The notes: generated by a model not told the origin, from the sequence alone. A DNA stretch of 64,000 nucleotides from Polynucleobacter ibericus (GCF_018687955.1 NZ_CP061309.1:1534007-1598006), one strand, 5' to 3'. Shown: positions 30,335-39,768, counted from the first letter of the stretch. A program made the numbers and translations.

Positions 30335-31211
30335 TTTTTAGAAAATGTCCTACGCTGGGATAGCGTAGTGGTGTTTTGAGTTCATGCAAACGCGTGTTCG
30401 TTACTCTGCGTGATTCACGCATGAAAGACCAAAGCATCGGGCTCACAATTTTTTGTAGCTCGCTACCAGGCAATCGAGCTGGTCTTTCCAGGCCAAAAGC
30501 ATCTGCAACTTCATCAAAGTAGTCACCCATTTTGGTTTCACCGCCATCGCAAGCGTTAATGATGCGTTGTGGCTTACCGTGATAAACCGCCGCACATACC
30601 AGCCTTGCGAGATCATCACTATGAATATGATTGGAGTAAGCATCCTCCTCAGACAACAACGCTGGCGTTTTCGCCTGTAAGCGCTCAATCGGCAAACGGT
30701 CAGCGGCATAAATTCCTGGCACACGCAGAATCGTTAAAGCCACTCCATGGGCTGGCGCCCATAAACGGAGCGCCCGCTCTGCGTCCACCCTTCTTTGAGC
30801 GCGCTCACTTTGTGGGCTCACTTGGGTTACTTCGTTCACTTTGCCACCCCTGTGGTCGCCATATACGCCTGTAGTACTGATATAGATCAGGCGCCTGACG
30901 ACATTAGAGCCTTGGGCTAAAATTCTAAGTAGGTTGCGGGTTCGGCAATCACGATTTCCACCATTTTGAGGTGGCGCCAAATGAATCACGGTTTGAGCTA
31001 AACCACTTAGGCGCCACAAAGACTCTGGATGATCCAGATTACCCAAAATAGGAATCGCGCCAACCTCCCTCAACTCCTGAAAGCGATTTTGTTGAGAAGT
31101 GAGTGCGTATACGCGATGACTTCGTGAGAGCTGTTTAGCCACCCGAAGACCGATGTCGCCGCAGCCAATAATCAGGATTGAAGGTTTACCAAAAGATTGC
31201 ATAAGTGACAT
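30315..31211 (-). CDS. NAD(P)-binding SDR-family protein (YeeZ-like epimerase fold)
   Basis: This 298-aa Rossmann protein has the nucleotide-binding motif IIGCGDIGLRVAKQL near residue 13, the SDR-type YISTTGVYGDH active-site region, and LRVPGIYAADRLP. It resembles extended-SDR YeeZ-like proteins, which keep the epimerase fold but have no established reaction. The Tyr of TGVYG is present, but the usual YxxxK lysine is not obvious. Its start is 27 bases from the divergent reductase gene, and it overlaps the glnS 3' end by 20 bases. Substrate unknown. Confidence 0.85.
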   Translation of the reverse strand: MSLMQSFGKPSILIIGCGDIGLRVAKQLSRSHRVYALTSQQNRFQELREVGAIPILGNLDHPESLWRLSGLAQTVIHLAPPQNGGNRDCRTRNLLRILAQGSNVVRRLIYISTTGVYGDHRGGKVNEVTQVSPQSERAQRRVDAERALRLWAPAHGVALTILRVPGIYAADRLPIERLQAKTPALLSEEDAYSNHIHSDDLARLVCAAVYHGKPQRIINACDGGETKMGDYFDEVADAFGLERPARLPGSELQKIVSPMLWSFMRESRRVTNTRLHELKTPLRYPSVGHFLKTISKNP

Positions 31212-31238
31212 CGTAACGATTTATTGAAAGGAATGAGA

Positions 31239-32279
31239 GTGTCTTATCAAGTCACGCTCAAAACGAGCGGCAAACAATTTACCGTTAATCCAGATGAAAA
31301 TCTCCTGGAGGCCGCCCTGCGTCAAGGCATCAACCTTCCCTACGGCTGTAAAAATGGGGCTTGTGGCTCCTGCAAAGGAAAGGTTTTAGAGGGTCAGGTA
31401 ACTCATGGTCAACATAGCGAAAGCGCTCTCAGCAAGACCGATGAAACCGCTGGCGGCATTCTGTTTTGTTGCTCCCATCCCCAGTCTGACTTACTCATTG
31501 AAGCTCGTGAAGTTCAAGGGACTGGCGATATTGCAATTCGCAAAGTGCCTTGCCGGGTCAATTCCATTAGCAAGCCTAGCGGCGATGTGGCCATCCTCAA
31601 ACTCCAATTGCCAGCTGCTGAACGCTTTCAATTCCTGGCTGGGCAGTATTTAGAATTTCTCCTAAAGGATGGTCAACGCCGCGCCTACTCGATTGCTAAT
31701 GCGCCAGAGCAAGAGGGTCCACTTGAATTGCATATTCGCCATTTACCAGGCGGCTTATTTACAGATTTTGTTTTTGGTGCCGTTACTCCTGCATTAAAAG
31801 AAAAGGATATCCTGCGCTTTGAAGGCCCATTAGGCAGCTTCTTCTTGAGAGAAGACTCTAAAAAACCGATTATTTTTGTTGCAGCGGGCACTGGCTTTGC
31901 CCCCATCAAATCGATCATCGAGCAAATGCAGGCGAAGAAAATTGCGCGCCCTATTCATCTTTACTGGGGTGGACGCCGTCCCAGCGATTTGTACTTGGAT
32001 GATCTGTGCAAAGTTTGGGAACAAGAAATTGCCGACTTTAAGTACATTCCGGTAATTTCTGATGGGTTAGCGGAAGATAACTGGCAAGGTCGCACTGGGT
32101 TTGTGCACCAAGCAGCCATGGCAGACCATCCTGACATGAAGGACTTTCAGGTGTACGCCTGTGGTGCGCCAGTGATGGTCAATGCCGCCAGAGATGACTT
32201 TTCATCTAAATGTCATCTACCTGAGGAAGAATTCTTTGCAGACTCTTTTACTAGCGCAGCGGATTTAGCGACCGCCTAA
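31239..32279 (+). CDS. Ferredoxin-FAD-NAD(P)H reductase (CDP-6-deoxyglucoseen reductase-like)
   Basis: This 346-aa electron-transfer protein begins with a plant-type 2Fe-2S ferredoxin domain (YGCKNGACGSCKGKV and a fourth Cys in FCCSHP). It continues with an FAD domain (RRAYSIANAP) and an NAD domain (VAAGTGFAPIKSI; CGAPVMVNAA). The architecture matches AscD-like reductases and reductase components of oxygenases. The GTG at 31239 has AAAGGA six bases upstream; an ATG at 31233 is in frame but overlaps that ribosome site. No oxygenase gene is adjacent. A role with the Rieske protein at 8405-9511 is only a guess. Confidence 0.88.
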   Translation: MSYQVTLKTSGKQFTVNPDENLLEAALRQGINLPYGCKNGACGSCKGKVLEGQVTHGQHSESALSKTDETAGGILFCCSHPQSDLLIEAREVQGTGDIAIRKVPCRVNSISKPSGDVAILKLQLPAAERFQFLAGQYLEFLLKDGQRRAYSIANAPEQEGPLELHIRHLPGGLFTDFVFGAVTPALKEKDILRFEGPLGSFFLREDSKKPIIFVAAGTGFAPIKSIIEQMQAKKIARPIHLYWGGRRPSDLYLDDLCKVWEQEIADFKYIPVISDGLAEDNWQGRTGFVHQAAMADHPDMKDFQVYACGAPVMVNAARDDFSSKCHLPEEEFFADSFTSAADLATA

Positions 32280-32347
32280 GCACTGCAAAACCGATTCAGC
32301 GAGATAATAGAGCCCTTACTTATATTTATTAATCCAAGCAGACCAGC

Positions 32348-33541
32348 ATGAATAAGCCAAACCAGACTATTGATACTCACTCAGTCATGTTTATTACCCC
32401 ACGTCCAGAGGTAATCATGGTCGAAGGTAAAGGTTCATGGCTAACGGACAACAATGGCAAGCGCTACTTGGACTTCTTACAGGGTTGGGCGGTAAATTGC
32501 TTAGGTCATGGTAACCCCGGAATGATTGAGGCACTCAACGTACAAGCAAAGAAGTTAATCAATCCAAGTCCTGCGTTCTATAACGAACCTATGATTGGTT
32601 TATCCAATCTCTTGACTGAGAACAGCTGCTTCAACAAAGTCTTTTTTGCGAATAGCGGTGCAGAAGCTAATGAAGGCGCAATTAAACTCGCTCGTAAATG
32701 GGGTCAACTCAATAAATCTGGTGCCTTTGAAATCATCACCTTTGATCATAGTTTTCATGGTCGTACATTGGCAACCATGAGCGCCTCCGGAAAACCTAAC
32801 TGGGATACGATGTTTGCCCCACAGGTAGCAGGCTTTCCTAAAGCAGACTTGAATGATTTAGAGTCGGTGAAAAAACTAGTAACTGATAAAACAGTAGCTG
32901 TCATGCTTGAACCTGTTCAAGGTGAGGGCGGCGTCATTCCAGCGACTAAAGAATTTATGCTTGAACTGCGTAAGTTCACCAAAGAAAACAATATCCTCTT
33001 AATCGCCGATGAAGTGCAAGCCGGCTGCGGCCGTACTGGCACCCTCTTTGCTTACCAAAACTACGGTATCGAGCCAGACATCATGACCTTAGGTAAAGGT
33101 ATTGGTGGTGGCGTCCCATTGGCAGCCTTATTGGCAACCGATGCAGTCGCTTGCTTTGTGCCGGGCGATCAAGGGGGTACTTACAACGGTAATCCACTCA
33201 TGACCGCTGTCGGTATTAGCGTCATTGAGCAGCTGTTAGCTCCAGGATTTTTGGATAGCGTTAAAGCCAAAGGTGAATTACTCAAATCAGAGCTACTCAA
33301 ACTTTGTGCAGAATTTAATTTGGAAGGTGAGCGTGGTGAAGGCTTGTTACGCGCCCTCATGCTTGGCAAAGATATTGGCCCAAAATTGGTTGAGCTAGCG
33401 CGTGATCGCGGCCCTGAGGGATTGCTGATTAATTCACCAAGACCAAATTTGTTACGCTTTATGCCGGCATTAAATGTGTCTGATGATGAGATTCGTCAGA
33501 TGTGCAATATGCTGCGCGAGTTACTCAAAGAAGTGGCTTAA
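32348..33541 (+). CDS. argD: Acetylornithine aminotransferase
   Basis: This 397-aa class III PLP aminotransferase converts N-acetylglutamate semialdehyde to N-acetylornithine and may also act on succinyl-diaminopimelate. Motifs include [33 protein letters not shown], the cofactor-binding [14 protein letters not shown], and the Schiff-base lysine in [15 protein letters not shown]. argF and argG are elsewhere in the window (55009-57243), so arginine genes are split. A related ornithine or 4-aminobutyrate transaminase is less likely. Confidence 0.9.
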   Translation: MNKPNQTIDTHSVMFITPRPEVIMVEGKGSWLTDNNGKRYLDFLQGWAVNCLGHGNPGMIEALNVQAKKLINPSPAFYNEPMIGLSNLLTENSCFNKVFFANSGAEANEGAIKLARKWGQLNKSGAFEIITFDHSFHGRTLATMSASGKPNWDTMFAPQVAGFPKADLNDLESVKKLVTDKTVAVMLEPVQGEGGVIPATKEFMLELRKFTKENNILLIADEVQAGCGRTGTLFAYQNYGIEPDIMTLGKGIGGGVPLAALLATDAVACFVPGDQGGTYNGNPLMTAVGISVIEQLLAPGFLDSVKAKGELLKSELLKLCAEFNLEGERGEGLLRALMLGKDIGPKLVELARDRGPEGLLINSPRPNLLRFMPALNVSDDEIRQMCNMLRELLKEVA

Positions 33542-33551
33542 AAGACATTAC

Positions 33552-33575
33552 CTGCCTACTCACCGAGGTAGGCAG
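33552..33575. terminator. Hairpin between convergent argD and livF
   Basis: CTGCCTAC (33552-33559) and GTAGGCAG (33568-33575) form an 8-bp stem that overlaps the last codons of livF and starts 11 bases after the argD stop. On the plus strand it is followed only by TTCTT, so it is a weak intrinsic terminator. Confidence 0.5.
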
Positions 33576-34269
33576 TTCTTACCCTAGGATCCTCTAGCAA
33601 CTCTTTTCCAGACCCACTGAGAGTGATTAAGCCGCTCTCCATGACATAAGCGCGATCCGCCATCTGCAAAGCGAGACGGGCATTCTGCTCCACCAACAAA
33701 ATAGTCATTCCACTGGCAGATAAGCTGCGAACCACATCAAAAATCGTTTCAACCATAATCGGCGAGAGACCCATTGATGGCTCATCCAGTAGCAGTAACT
33801 TAGGTTCGGCCATCATTGCCCTACCCATTGCCACCATTTGCTGCTCACCTCCAGAGAGGGTGCCTGCCAACTGAGATAAGCGCTCCTTCAGCCTCGGAAA
33901 ATACGAATACACCTCTTCAAGCTTGCGCTCGATTTCTTTAGCATCCGTTTTTAAGTAAGCGCCCATCTGTAAGTTTTCTAGAATAGTCATGCGCTTAAAG
34001 ACGCCACGACCCTCTGGCACCATACCCAACCCCAAGCGAACCAATTCGTAGGCCGGCAATTTTTTCGTAAGATGATTTGCAAAATCAATCTCGCCAGCGG
34101 AAGGCGTTAATAAACCTGCAATCGCTTTCAAGCTCGAGCTCTTACCGGCGCCATTGGCGCCAATTAATGCAACAAGCTCGCCTTGATTGACGTGCAGATC
34201 AATTCCCTTAACGGCGTTAATTCCACCATAGGATACTTTGAGATCTTTTACATTTAGTAAGGAGCTCAT
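33556..34269 (-). CDS. livF: Branched-chain amino acid ABC transporter ATP-binding protein LivF
   Basis: A 237-aa ATPase with Walker A GANGAGKSSSLKAI, the Q-loop, signature LSGGEQQMVAMGRA, and Walker B LLLLDEPSMGLSP. VPEGRGVFKRMTILENL is characteristic of LivF. With LivG it powers uptake through LivH-LivM. The ATG at 34269 overlaps the livG stop. It is the last gene of the liv cluster. Confidence 0.94.
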   Translation of the reverse strand: MSSLLNVKDLKVSYGGINAVKGIDLHVNQGELVALIGANGAGKSSSLKAIAGLLTPSAGEIDFANHLTKKLPAYELVRLGLGMVPEGRGVFKRMTILENLQMGAYLKTDAKEIERKLEEVYSYFPRLKERLSQLAGTLSGGEQQMVAMGRAMMAEPKLLLLDEPSMGLSPIMVETIFDVVRSLSASGMTILLVEQNARLALQMADRAYVMESGLITLSGSGKELLEDPRVRTAYLGE

Positions 34270-35042
34270 CAAGCGGCCCCCTGACCAAGATAAGCTCTAA
34301 TGACTTCCGGATGCACGCGGACATCCGCCGGCTTTCCGGCGGCAATTACCTTGCCGTAATCTAGCACCGTCAAGCTGTCGCAAATCCCCATGACCAAACT
34401 CACATCGTGCTCAATCAACAAAATTGTTTTGCCATCAGCACGGATACGCAATAGCAATTCTCGCAGCTCTAATTTCTCAGTTGCATTCATACCAGCAGCG
34501 GGCTCATCAAGCGCCAGGAGCTTGGGCTCAGTGGCTAAAGCCCTCGCTATCTCAAGACGACGCTGATGGCCATAAGAAAGGTTACGCGCTTCTATCTGGG
34601 CAAACTCGCTTAGGCCAACATAAGCCAATAGCTTATGCGCCTTATCTCGTATCGCTTGTTCTTCACGTTTGGCGGATGGAAAGCGGAAAATCGCTCCAAG
34701 TAAACCGGCCTTAGTGCGACAGTGACAACCCACCATCACATTTTCAAGAACAGACATTTCCCCAAAGAGACGAATATTTTGAAAAGTTCTGGCTAAGCCA
34801 GACTTAGTTACCTCGGATACCGATTCCGGAAAATACGATTTGCCATCAAACAAAAAGATTCCTGAATCTGCCGGATATAAACCAGTAATGACGTTAAAGA
34901 AAGTAGTCTTACCAGCGCCATTAGGGCCGATTAAGCCAACAATCGATCCCTGCGGTACTTGCAGACCAACAGAGTCTAGAGCCTGAACTCCACCAAAGCG
35001 CTTTGATACATCCGCCACATCCAAAAGCAAGGGGGCGCTCAT
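34269..35042 (-). CDS. livG: Branched-chain amino acid ABC transporter ATP-binding protein LivG
   Basis: A 257-aa ATPase with Walker A GPNGAGKTTFFNVITG, the LivG-type LARTFQNIRLFGEMSVLENV, signature LSYGHQRRLEIARAL, and Walker B LLALDEPAAGMN. The ATG at 35042 overlaps the livM stop as ATGA; an upstream extension into livM is not favoured. Confidence 0.94.
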   Translation of the reverse strand: MSAPLLLDVADVSKRFGGVQALDSVGLQVPQGSIVGLIGPNGAGKTTFFNVITGLYPADSGIFLFDGKSYFPESVSEVTKSGLARTFQNIRLFGEMSVLENVMVGCHCRTKAGLLGAIFRFPSAKREEQAIRDKAHKLLAYVGLSEFAQIEARNLSYGHQRRLEIARALATEPKLLALDEPAAGMNATEKLELRELLLRIRADGKTILLIEHDVSLVMGICDSLTVLDYGKVIAAGKPADVRVHPEVIRAYLGQGAA

Positions 35043-36130
35043 CTTCCACCTCCACGCTTTTGCCAAATGCCGCCAGGTCTATAGAGCATGATCAAAATTA
35101 GAGCCAAGCCATAAATTAATTGGCGAATGATTTCAACATCGACAATCACATGACCAAACAGAAACAGCTGCACTGGCTGGGCAATGCCGCGCAAAACTTC
35201 TGGAAAGACTGCCAATAAAACCGCACCCAAGATTACCCCTGGAATATGGCCGATACCACCAAGAACCACCATAGCCAAAACAACGATGGACTCCCACAGC
35301 GTGAATGATTCCGGAGAAACAAAGCCCTGAAAGGCTGAAAATAAGACCCCTGCCACCCCGGCAAATGAAGCGCCTATGGCAAAAGCAAGTAATTTCATAT
35401 TGCGGGTATTGATACCCATCGCTTTAGCAGCAATCTCATCTTCACGAATTGCAATCCAGGCGCGCCCTATACGTGAGTCTTGTAAATGCAGACAAACGAT
35501 TGCTACTGCAACCGCTAATGCCAGGAATAGATAGAACACTAGATATAAACCAGGGATTTGGATGAAGCCAAGATCTAGGGGCCTGGTAAATGGGATGTCA
35601 AATAATTGCAGTGGATCAATGCCAGAAATTCCCTTAGGTCCATTAGTGAGATTTAAAGGACGATCGAGGTTATTCATGAAGATGCGAATAATCTCACCAA
35701 ATCCCAAGGTGACGATTGCCAAATAATCGCCACGTAACTGCAAGGTAGGCAAACCTAAGATCAAGCCAAATAAGGCGGCCAATATAATCGAGAACACTGC
35801 AACCATCCAGGGTGAAAAGTGCATACCCTCTGGAAAGCTCGCCGCAATACTTGCAAACTGAGTTGGTAAGTGCGGGGATGCCAATAGAGCGAAGCTGTAA
35901 GCGCCTAATGCATAAAAGGCGATGTAGCCTAAATCCAATAGACCCGCAAAGCCCACTACAACATTTAAACCCAGGGCTAAAACGATATAGAGCAAAGCAA
36001 AATCCAGTACGCGCACCCAGTAGTTACCGCCTCCCGCGCCTACAACCCAAGGCAAGAGAACTAAAGCAACTACACCAAGCCATATGTAGGCAGTGCGACT
36101 TAGGTGATTTCCAACAAGACCCTTAAGCAC
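35039..36130 (-). CDS. livM: Branched-chain amino acid ABC transporter permease LivM
   Basis: An inner-membrane permease of about 363 aa with eight to ten membrane segments. LivM signatures are ALGLNVVVGFAGLLDLGYIAF, PTLQLRGDYLAIVTLGFGEI and the cytoplasmic loop AWIAIREDEIAAKAMGIN that contacts the ATPases. No ATG is present near the N-terminus. The GTG at 36130 overlaps the livH stop by 8 bases and has an AAGG upstream, so it is the most likely start; the frame stays open to 36175. Confidence 0.92.
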   Translation of the reverse strand: MLKGLVGNHLSRTAYIWLGVVALVLLPWVVGAGGGNYWVRVLDFALLYIVLALGLNVVVGFAGLLDLGYIAFYALGAYSFALLASPHLPTQFASIAASFPEGMHFSPWMVAVFSIILAALFGLILGLPTLQLRGDYLAIVTLGFGEIIRIFMNNLDRPLNLTNGPKGISGIDPLQLFDIPFTRPLDLGFIQIPGLYLVFYLFLALAVAVAIVCLHLQDSRIGRAWIAIREDEIAAKAMGINTRNMKLLAFAIGASFAGVAGVLFSAFQGFVSPESFTLWESIVVLAMVVLGGIGHIPGVILGAVLLAVFPEVLRGIAQPVQLFLFGHVIVDVEIIRQLIYGLALILIMLYRPGGIWQKRGGGR

Positions 36131-37058
36131 GATCAGAAACCTTCTCGCCCAACAGACCAGTGGGTCGCAAAACAAGTACTAAGATCAAAACCAGAAATGC
36201 AAAGATATCTTGGTAGTTAGAGCCAAAGACTCCGCCAGTGAGCTCACCAATATATCCAGCACCCAAGGATTCAATCAAGCCCAAGAGCAAACCGCCCAAC
36301 ATCGCGCCCTGAAGATTGCCAATGCCGCCCAGAACGGCTGCAGTAAATGCTTTAAGGCCCGGAATGAAACCCATATAAAAATGGACATTGCCATAGTTGC
36401 TAGCAATCATGACGCCCGCTAAGCCGGCCAATGCACCACCCAACATAAATGTAATAGAGATGACGCGATTCGGATTGACACCCATGAGTGCGGCAATTTG
36501 AGTTTGCTCAGCCGTAGCACGCATGGCTCTACCAAGCTTTGTTTTTTCCACTAGGAATAACAGCCCAGCCATCACCACTAAGGCGACGACAATGATCACA
36601 ATTTCTTTACCAGTAATGGTAGCGCCGCTACCCCATAAATCGATCGGCACAGAAGGCAATAATTGCGGATAGGTCATTGGATTGCGCGACCAAATCATCA
36701 TCGCAATGGTTTGCAACAAAATAGACATGCCAATCGCTGAGATCAAAGGCGCTAAACGAGGAGCATTGCGTAGGGGACGATAGGCAATACGCTCAATCCA
36801 ATAACTGAGCCCAGCGCATACCGCCATCGTCACCGGCAACACAATTAGCAGCGTAAGCCATCCCGGTAAATCACTGGTTAAGTTCAGAATCAAGCGCAAG
36901 AGTGACAGCGATACCATCGCACCAATCATCAATACTTCGCCATGCGCAAAATTAATAATGCCCAGAACACCATAGACCATGGTGTATCCCAGCGCGATCA
37001 AAGCATAGATGCTTCCAAGCACTAAGCCATTAATGATCTGCTGAAGAAGAATGTCCAT
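36123..37058 (-). CDS. livH: Branched-chain amino acid ABC transporter permease LivH
   Basis: A 311-aa permease starting MDILLQQIINGLVLGSIYAL, with GYTMVYGVLGIINFAHGEVLM, the loop GRAMRATAEQTQIAALMGVN and TAAVLGGIGNLQGAMLGG. It pairs with LivM. The ATG at 37058 lies 75 bases after livK, with a terminator-like hairpin between them. Confidence 0.94.
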   Translation of the reverse strand: MDILLQQIINGLVLGSIYALIALGYTMVYGVLGIINFAHGEVLMIGAMVSLSLLRLILNLTSDLPGWLTLLIVLPVTMAVCAGLSYWIERIAYRPLRNAPRLAPLISAIGMSILLQTIAMMIWSRNPMTYPQLLPSVPIDLWGSGATITGKEIVIIVVALVVMAGLLFLVEKTKLGRAMRATAEQTQIAALMGVNPNRVISITFMLGGALAGLAGVMIASNYGNVHFYMGFIPGLKAFTAAVLGGIGNLQGAMLGGLLLGLIESLGAGYIGELTGGVFGSNYQDIFAFLVLILVLVLRPTGLLGEKVSDRA

Positions 37059-37084
37059 TAGGGCTGGGAATTTATTGAGTCTGA

Positions 37085-37122
37085 ATAAAAAAATAGCACC
37101 GCAGAAGCGGCGCTATTTTTTA
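37085..37122 (-). terminator. Terminator/attenuator between livK and livH
   Basis: The arms at 37088-37102 and 37107-37120 form a long stem (AATAGC...CCGC) with one A-C mismatch and loop AGAA, flanked by A and T runs on both sides. In the minus direction it would stop most livK transcripts, so the binding protein is made in excess over the membrane parts, a common pattern in ABC operons. Confidence 0.75.
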
Positions 37123-37133
37123 TTGCAGTGTCA

Positions 37134-38312
37134 TTACATCTTAATAACTTCAAGAACTGTTTTCTTTTTGTCTTTGAAATCATACAAAGTAATTACGCCC
37201 TCTTTCATATCGCCCTTATTATCAAAAGCAATATTGCCTACCAAGCCTTGCATTTTGGTATCAGGCATGACGGCCAAAATCTTGGCAGGATCGGTTGAAT
37301 TTGCGCGCTTCATCGAATCTACTAAAACATAGACAGCGTCATAGGTAAAAGGCGCATAAATTTGTACATCAGTATTAAAGCGCTCTTTGTAACGCTTCTG
37401 GAAATCAGCCCCTTGTGCCATCTTCGATAAAGCCATACCCGCTTCTGAGCAAGTCACATTTACTACAGCCTCGCCAGCCAACTCTGCAAGCTTCTCGGTA
37501 CACATACCATCACCACCAACGACCTTTGCCTTAATACCCAACTCAGCAGCTTGTTTAGTTAAGGGGCCACCAGTAGCATCCATGCCGCCGTACATGATGA
37601 CATCAGGCTTGCTGCCTTTAATCTTGGTCAGAATAGCTTTGAAATCCGTTGCTTTGTTGTTGCTCGCTTCACGAGTCACCACTTTCATACCAGCAGCCTT
37701 GACTGTTTTCTCAAACTCATCAGCTAAACCTTTGCCGTACTGAGTAGAGTCATCAATAATCGCAACAGTTTTTGCCTTCAAGGTATTGGCAACGTAATTA
37801 GCCAATGCTGGCCCTTGTTGTGCATCCGTAGCAACTAAGCGATAAGTTGTCTTAAAGCCCTGCTTTGTGTAGTCAGGATTCGTTGCAGATGGAGAAATCT
37901 GGGTAATACCGGCATCGCTGTAAATACGTGAAGCTGGAATACTCGTTCCAGAGTTGAGATGACCTACTACACCTGCCACTTTGGCATCCACTAATTTTTG
38001 CGCAACTTGTGTAGCAGTCTTTGGATCTTCGGCATCATCTTCAGGCACCAAAGTAAGAACTACTTTTTTTCCATCAATCGTTAAACCTGCTTTATTGATT
38101 TCTTCAAGTGCCAAGCGGGCGCCGTTCTCATTGTCCTTACCCAAGTGAGCAATGGGGCCAGTTAAAGGGGCAACGTGACCGATCTTGACCTCAATACTAT
38201 CTGCTGGAGCTGCAGCAGTCTTATCGCCACCTTTGCCGCAAGCCGCCAGCAGTAGGGCCGCCGCCGCTAAAGCAAGGGCATTTCTTGTAAAAGTAATGTG
38301 TGATTTGTTCAT
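37134..38312 (-). CDS. livK: Branched-chain amino acid ABC transporter substrate-binding lipoprotein
   Basis: This 392-aa periplasmic binding protein has a lipoprotein signal (ALALAAAALLLAAC, lipobox LAAC then GKGG). Mature signatures are VKIGHVAPLTGPIAHLGKDN, GVVGHLNSGTSIPAS and IYAPFTYDAVYVLVDSMKRA. It delivers Leu/Ile/Val or related amino acids to LivHMGF. The ATG at 38312 has AGAGGAG upstream. Real specificity could be another amino acid or an amide, as this family is broad. Confidence 0.92.
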   Translation of the reverse strand: MNKSHITFTRNALALAAAALLLAACGKGGDKTAAAPADSIEVKIGHVAPLTGPIAHLGKDNENGARLALEEINKAGLTIDGKKVVLTLVPEDDAEDPKTATQVAQKLVDAKVAGVVGHLNSGTSIPASRIYSDAGITQISPSATNPDYTKQGFKTTYRLVATDAQQGPALANYVANTLKAKTVAIIDDSTQYGKGLADEFEKTVKAAGMKVVTREASNNKATDFKAILTKIKGSKPDVIMYGGMDATGGPLTKQAAELGIKAKVVGGDGMCTEKLAELAGEAVVNVTCSEAGMALSKMAQGADFQKRYKERFNTDVQIYAPFTYDAVYVLVDSMKRANSTDPAKILAVMPDTKMQGLVGNIAFDNKGDMKEGVITLYDFKDKKKTVLEVIKM

Positions 38313-38341
38313 CTACAGCTCCTCTGTTATGAATGGATACT

Positions 38342-39283
38342 TCAACCAACTAAATTTTTCGGCAGGGAAAAGGTAACGTCCTCAACTACGCCATCGAGTG
38401 CACGTACGCTTCTGGGTCCAAACTCCTGAATTCGACTGACAATGGATTGAGCCAAACTTTCGGGTGCAGACGCGCCCGCAGTTAAACCTATCCGTTTTTT
38501 GCCAACAAACCATTCTGGCTTAAGTTGCTCTGGGGCATCCACCATGTAAGACGGCACGCCTAACTTTTCAGAAAGCTCACGCAGACGATTGGAGTTTGAA
38601 CTCGTCGCACTACCGACCACAATAACTAACTCAACTTGAGGTGCCATGAATTTCACAGCATCTTGACGATTCTGGGTGGCATAACAAATATCTTGTTTGC
38701 GAGGCTGGACAATGTGGGGAAACTTTTTGGTTAACGCTTCAACAATTTCCTTGGTCTCATCTACTGAGAGCGTTGTCTGTGTAACAAATGCAATCTTCTC
38801 GTCGGCCGGAAATACTAAGGAATCAATATCCCTAACTTTCTCAATTAAGAAAACACCTTCTTTTACTTGCCCCATGGTGCCCTCAACCTCAGGGTGTCCT
38901 GCATGACCAATCATCAATACGGTAAAGCCGTCTTTGCACATTTTGACAACTTCAAGATGAACCTTGGTAACCAAGGGGCACGTAGCGTCGTAGACCTGCA
39001 ATCCTCGCGCTTCAGCATCCTTACGCACTTCCTGAGAAACACCGTGCGCACTAAATACAACGATGCCGCCTTTAGGAACTTCATGCAATTCCTCTACAAA
39101 TACTGCGCCCTTATCGCGCAACTCATTCACCACGTAGGCATTGTGAACAATCTCATGTCGCACATATATTGGTGCACCGAAACGAATGAGCGCCTCGTTC
39201 ACAATATTGATAGCGCGATCTACGCCCGCGCAAAACCCACGCGGTTGAGCCATCAAAATTTCTGCGTTATCGGGAGTGCTCAT
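38342..39283 (-). CDS. ispH: 4-hydroxy-3-methylbut-2-enyl diphosphate reductase
   Basis: IspH performs the last MEP-pathway step, giving IPP and DMAPP, with a [4Fe-4S] cluster. The 313-aa protein has the three cluster cysteines C18 (QPRGFCAGV), C102 (DATCPLV) and C199 (QDICYAT), plus the acid-base Glu in GHAGHPEVEG. It follows slpA by 3 bases, the conserved fkpB-ispH pair, so they are co-transcribed. Confidence 0.97.
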   Translation of the reverse strand: MSTPDNAEILMAQPRGFCAGVDRAINIVNEALIRFGAPIYVRHEIVHNAYVVNELRDKGAVFVEELHEVPKGGIVVFSAHGVSQEVRKDAEARGLQVYDATCPLVTKVHLEVVKMCKDGFTVLMIGHAGHPEVEGTMGQVKEGVFLIEKVRDIDSLVFPADEKIAFVTQTTLSVDETKEIVEALTKKFPHIVQPRKQDICYATQNRQDAVKFMAPQVELVIVVGSATSSNSNRLRELSEKLGVPSYMVDAPEQLKPEWFVGKKRIGLTAGASAPESLAQSIVSRIQEFGPRSVRALDGVVEDVTFSLPKNLVG

Positions 39284-39286
39284 GAT

Positions 39287-39733
39287 TTATAGAATCGCCA
39301 CAATCTCTGCCTCAAATGTCACCGGTCTTCCTGCAAGAGGATGATTAAAGTCAAACCACGCACCCTCATCATTGATCGACTGCAATACACCCGCATACTG
39401 AGCACCGCCTGGCGCGTTGAACTCAATCACATCACCAGGATTAAATTCCACATCGTCATCGCGACCTTCTTTGAGAGCCTGCAAAGATACCCATTGCACT
39501 AAATCCTCTTTACGATCACCAAAACTTTCTTCGGGTGGAAGCAATGCACTTTTTTTCTCACCCACGCCTAAACCAAGTAAGACTTTTTCAAAGCAAGGAG
39601 CAAATTGTCCAGACCCCATCAAAACCGTCGCAGGACGATCAATAAAAGTGTTGATGTAATCCTCCCCACTAGGCAGTGTGAGCCGATAGTTGAGAGTCAG
39701 AAAGGAATTGGGCAAAACGGTAAGCTTAGTCAT
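39287..39733 (-). CDS. slpA: FKBP-type peptidyl-prolyl isomerase, SlpA/FkpB-like
   Basis: A 148-aa protein of the SlyD/SlpA group: an FKBP domain (TVLMGSGQFAPCFEKVLLGL) with an inserted flap (LPPEESFGDRKEDLVQWV) and a C-terminal DFNHPLAGRPVTFEAEI signature. It catalyses prolyl isomerisation and chaperoning in the cytoplasm. It lacks the His-rich metal tail of SlyD. MTKLTVLPNS at 39733 is the start. A -10 box ends 6 bases upstream, implying a leaderless mRNA for slpA-ispH. Confidence 0.92.
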   Translation of the reverse strand: MTKLTVLPNSFLTLNYRLTLPSGEDYINTFIDRPATVLMGSGQFAPCFEKVLLGLGVGEKKSALLPPEESFGDRKEDLVQWVSLQALKEGRDDDVEFNPGDVIEFNAPGGAQYAGVLQSINDEGAWFDFNHPLAGRPVTFEAEIVAIL

Positions 39734-39739
39734 AAGGTG

Positions 39740-39768
39740 ATTGTATCTAGGCCTGCGCAGGCTGTGCA
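39740..39768 (-). promoter_or_regulatory. slpA-ispH promoter abutting the start codon
   Basis: On the minus strand TGCACA (39768-39763), a 17-base spacer and TACAAT (39745-39740) are followed after 6 bases (CACCTT) by the slpA ATG. Its -35 box overlaps the first codons of the divergent radC gene. Confidence 0.5.
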
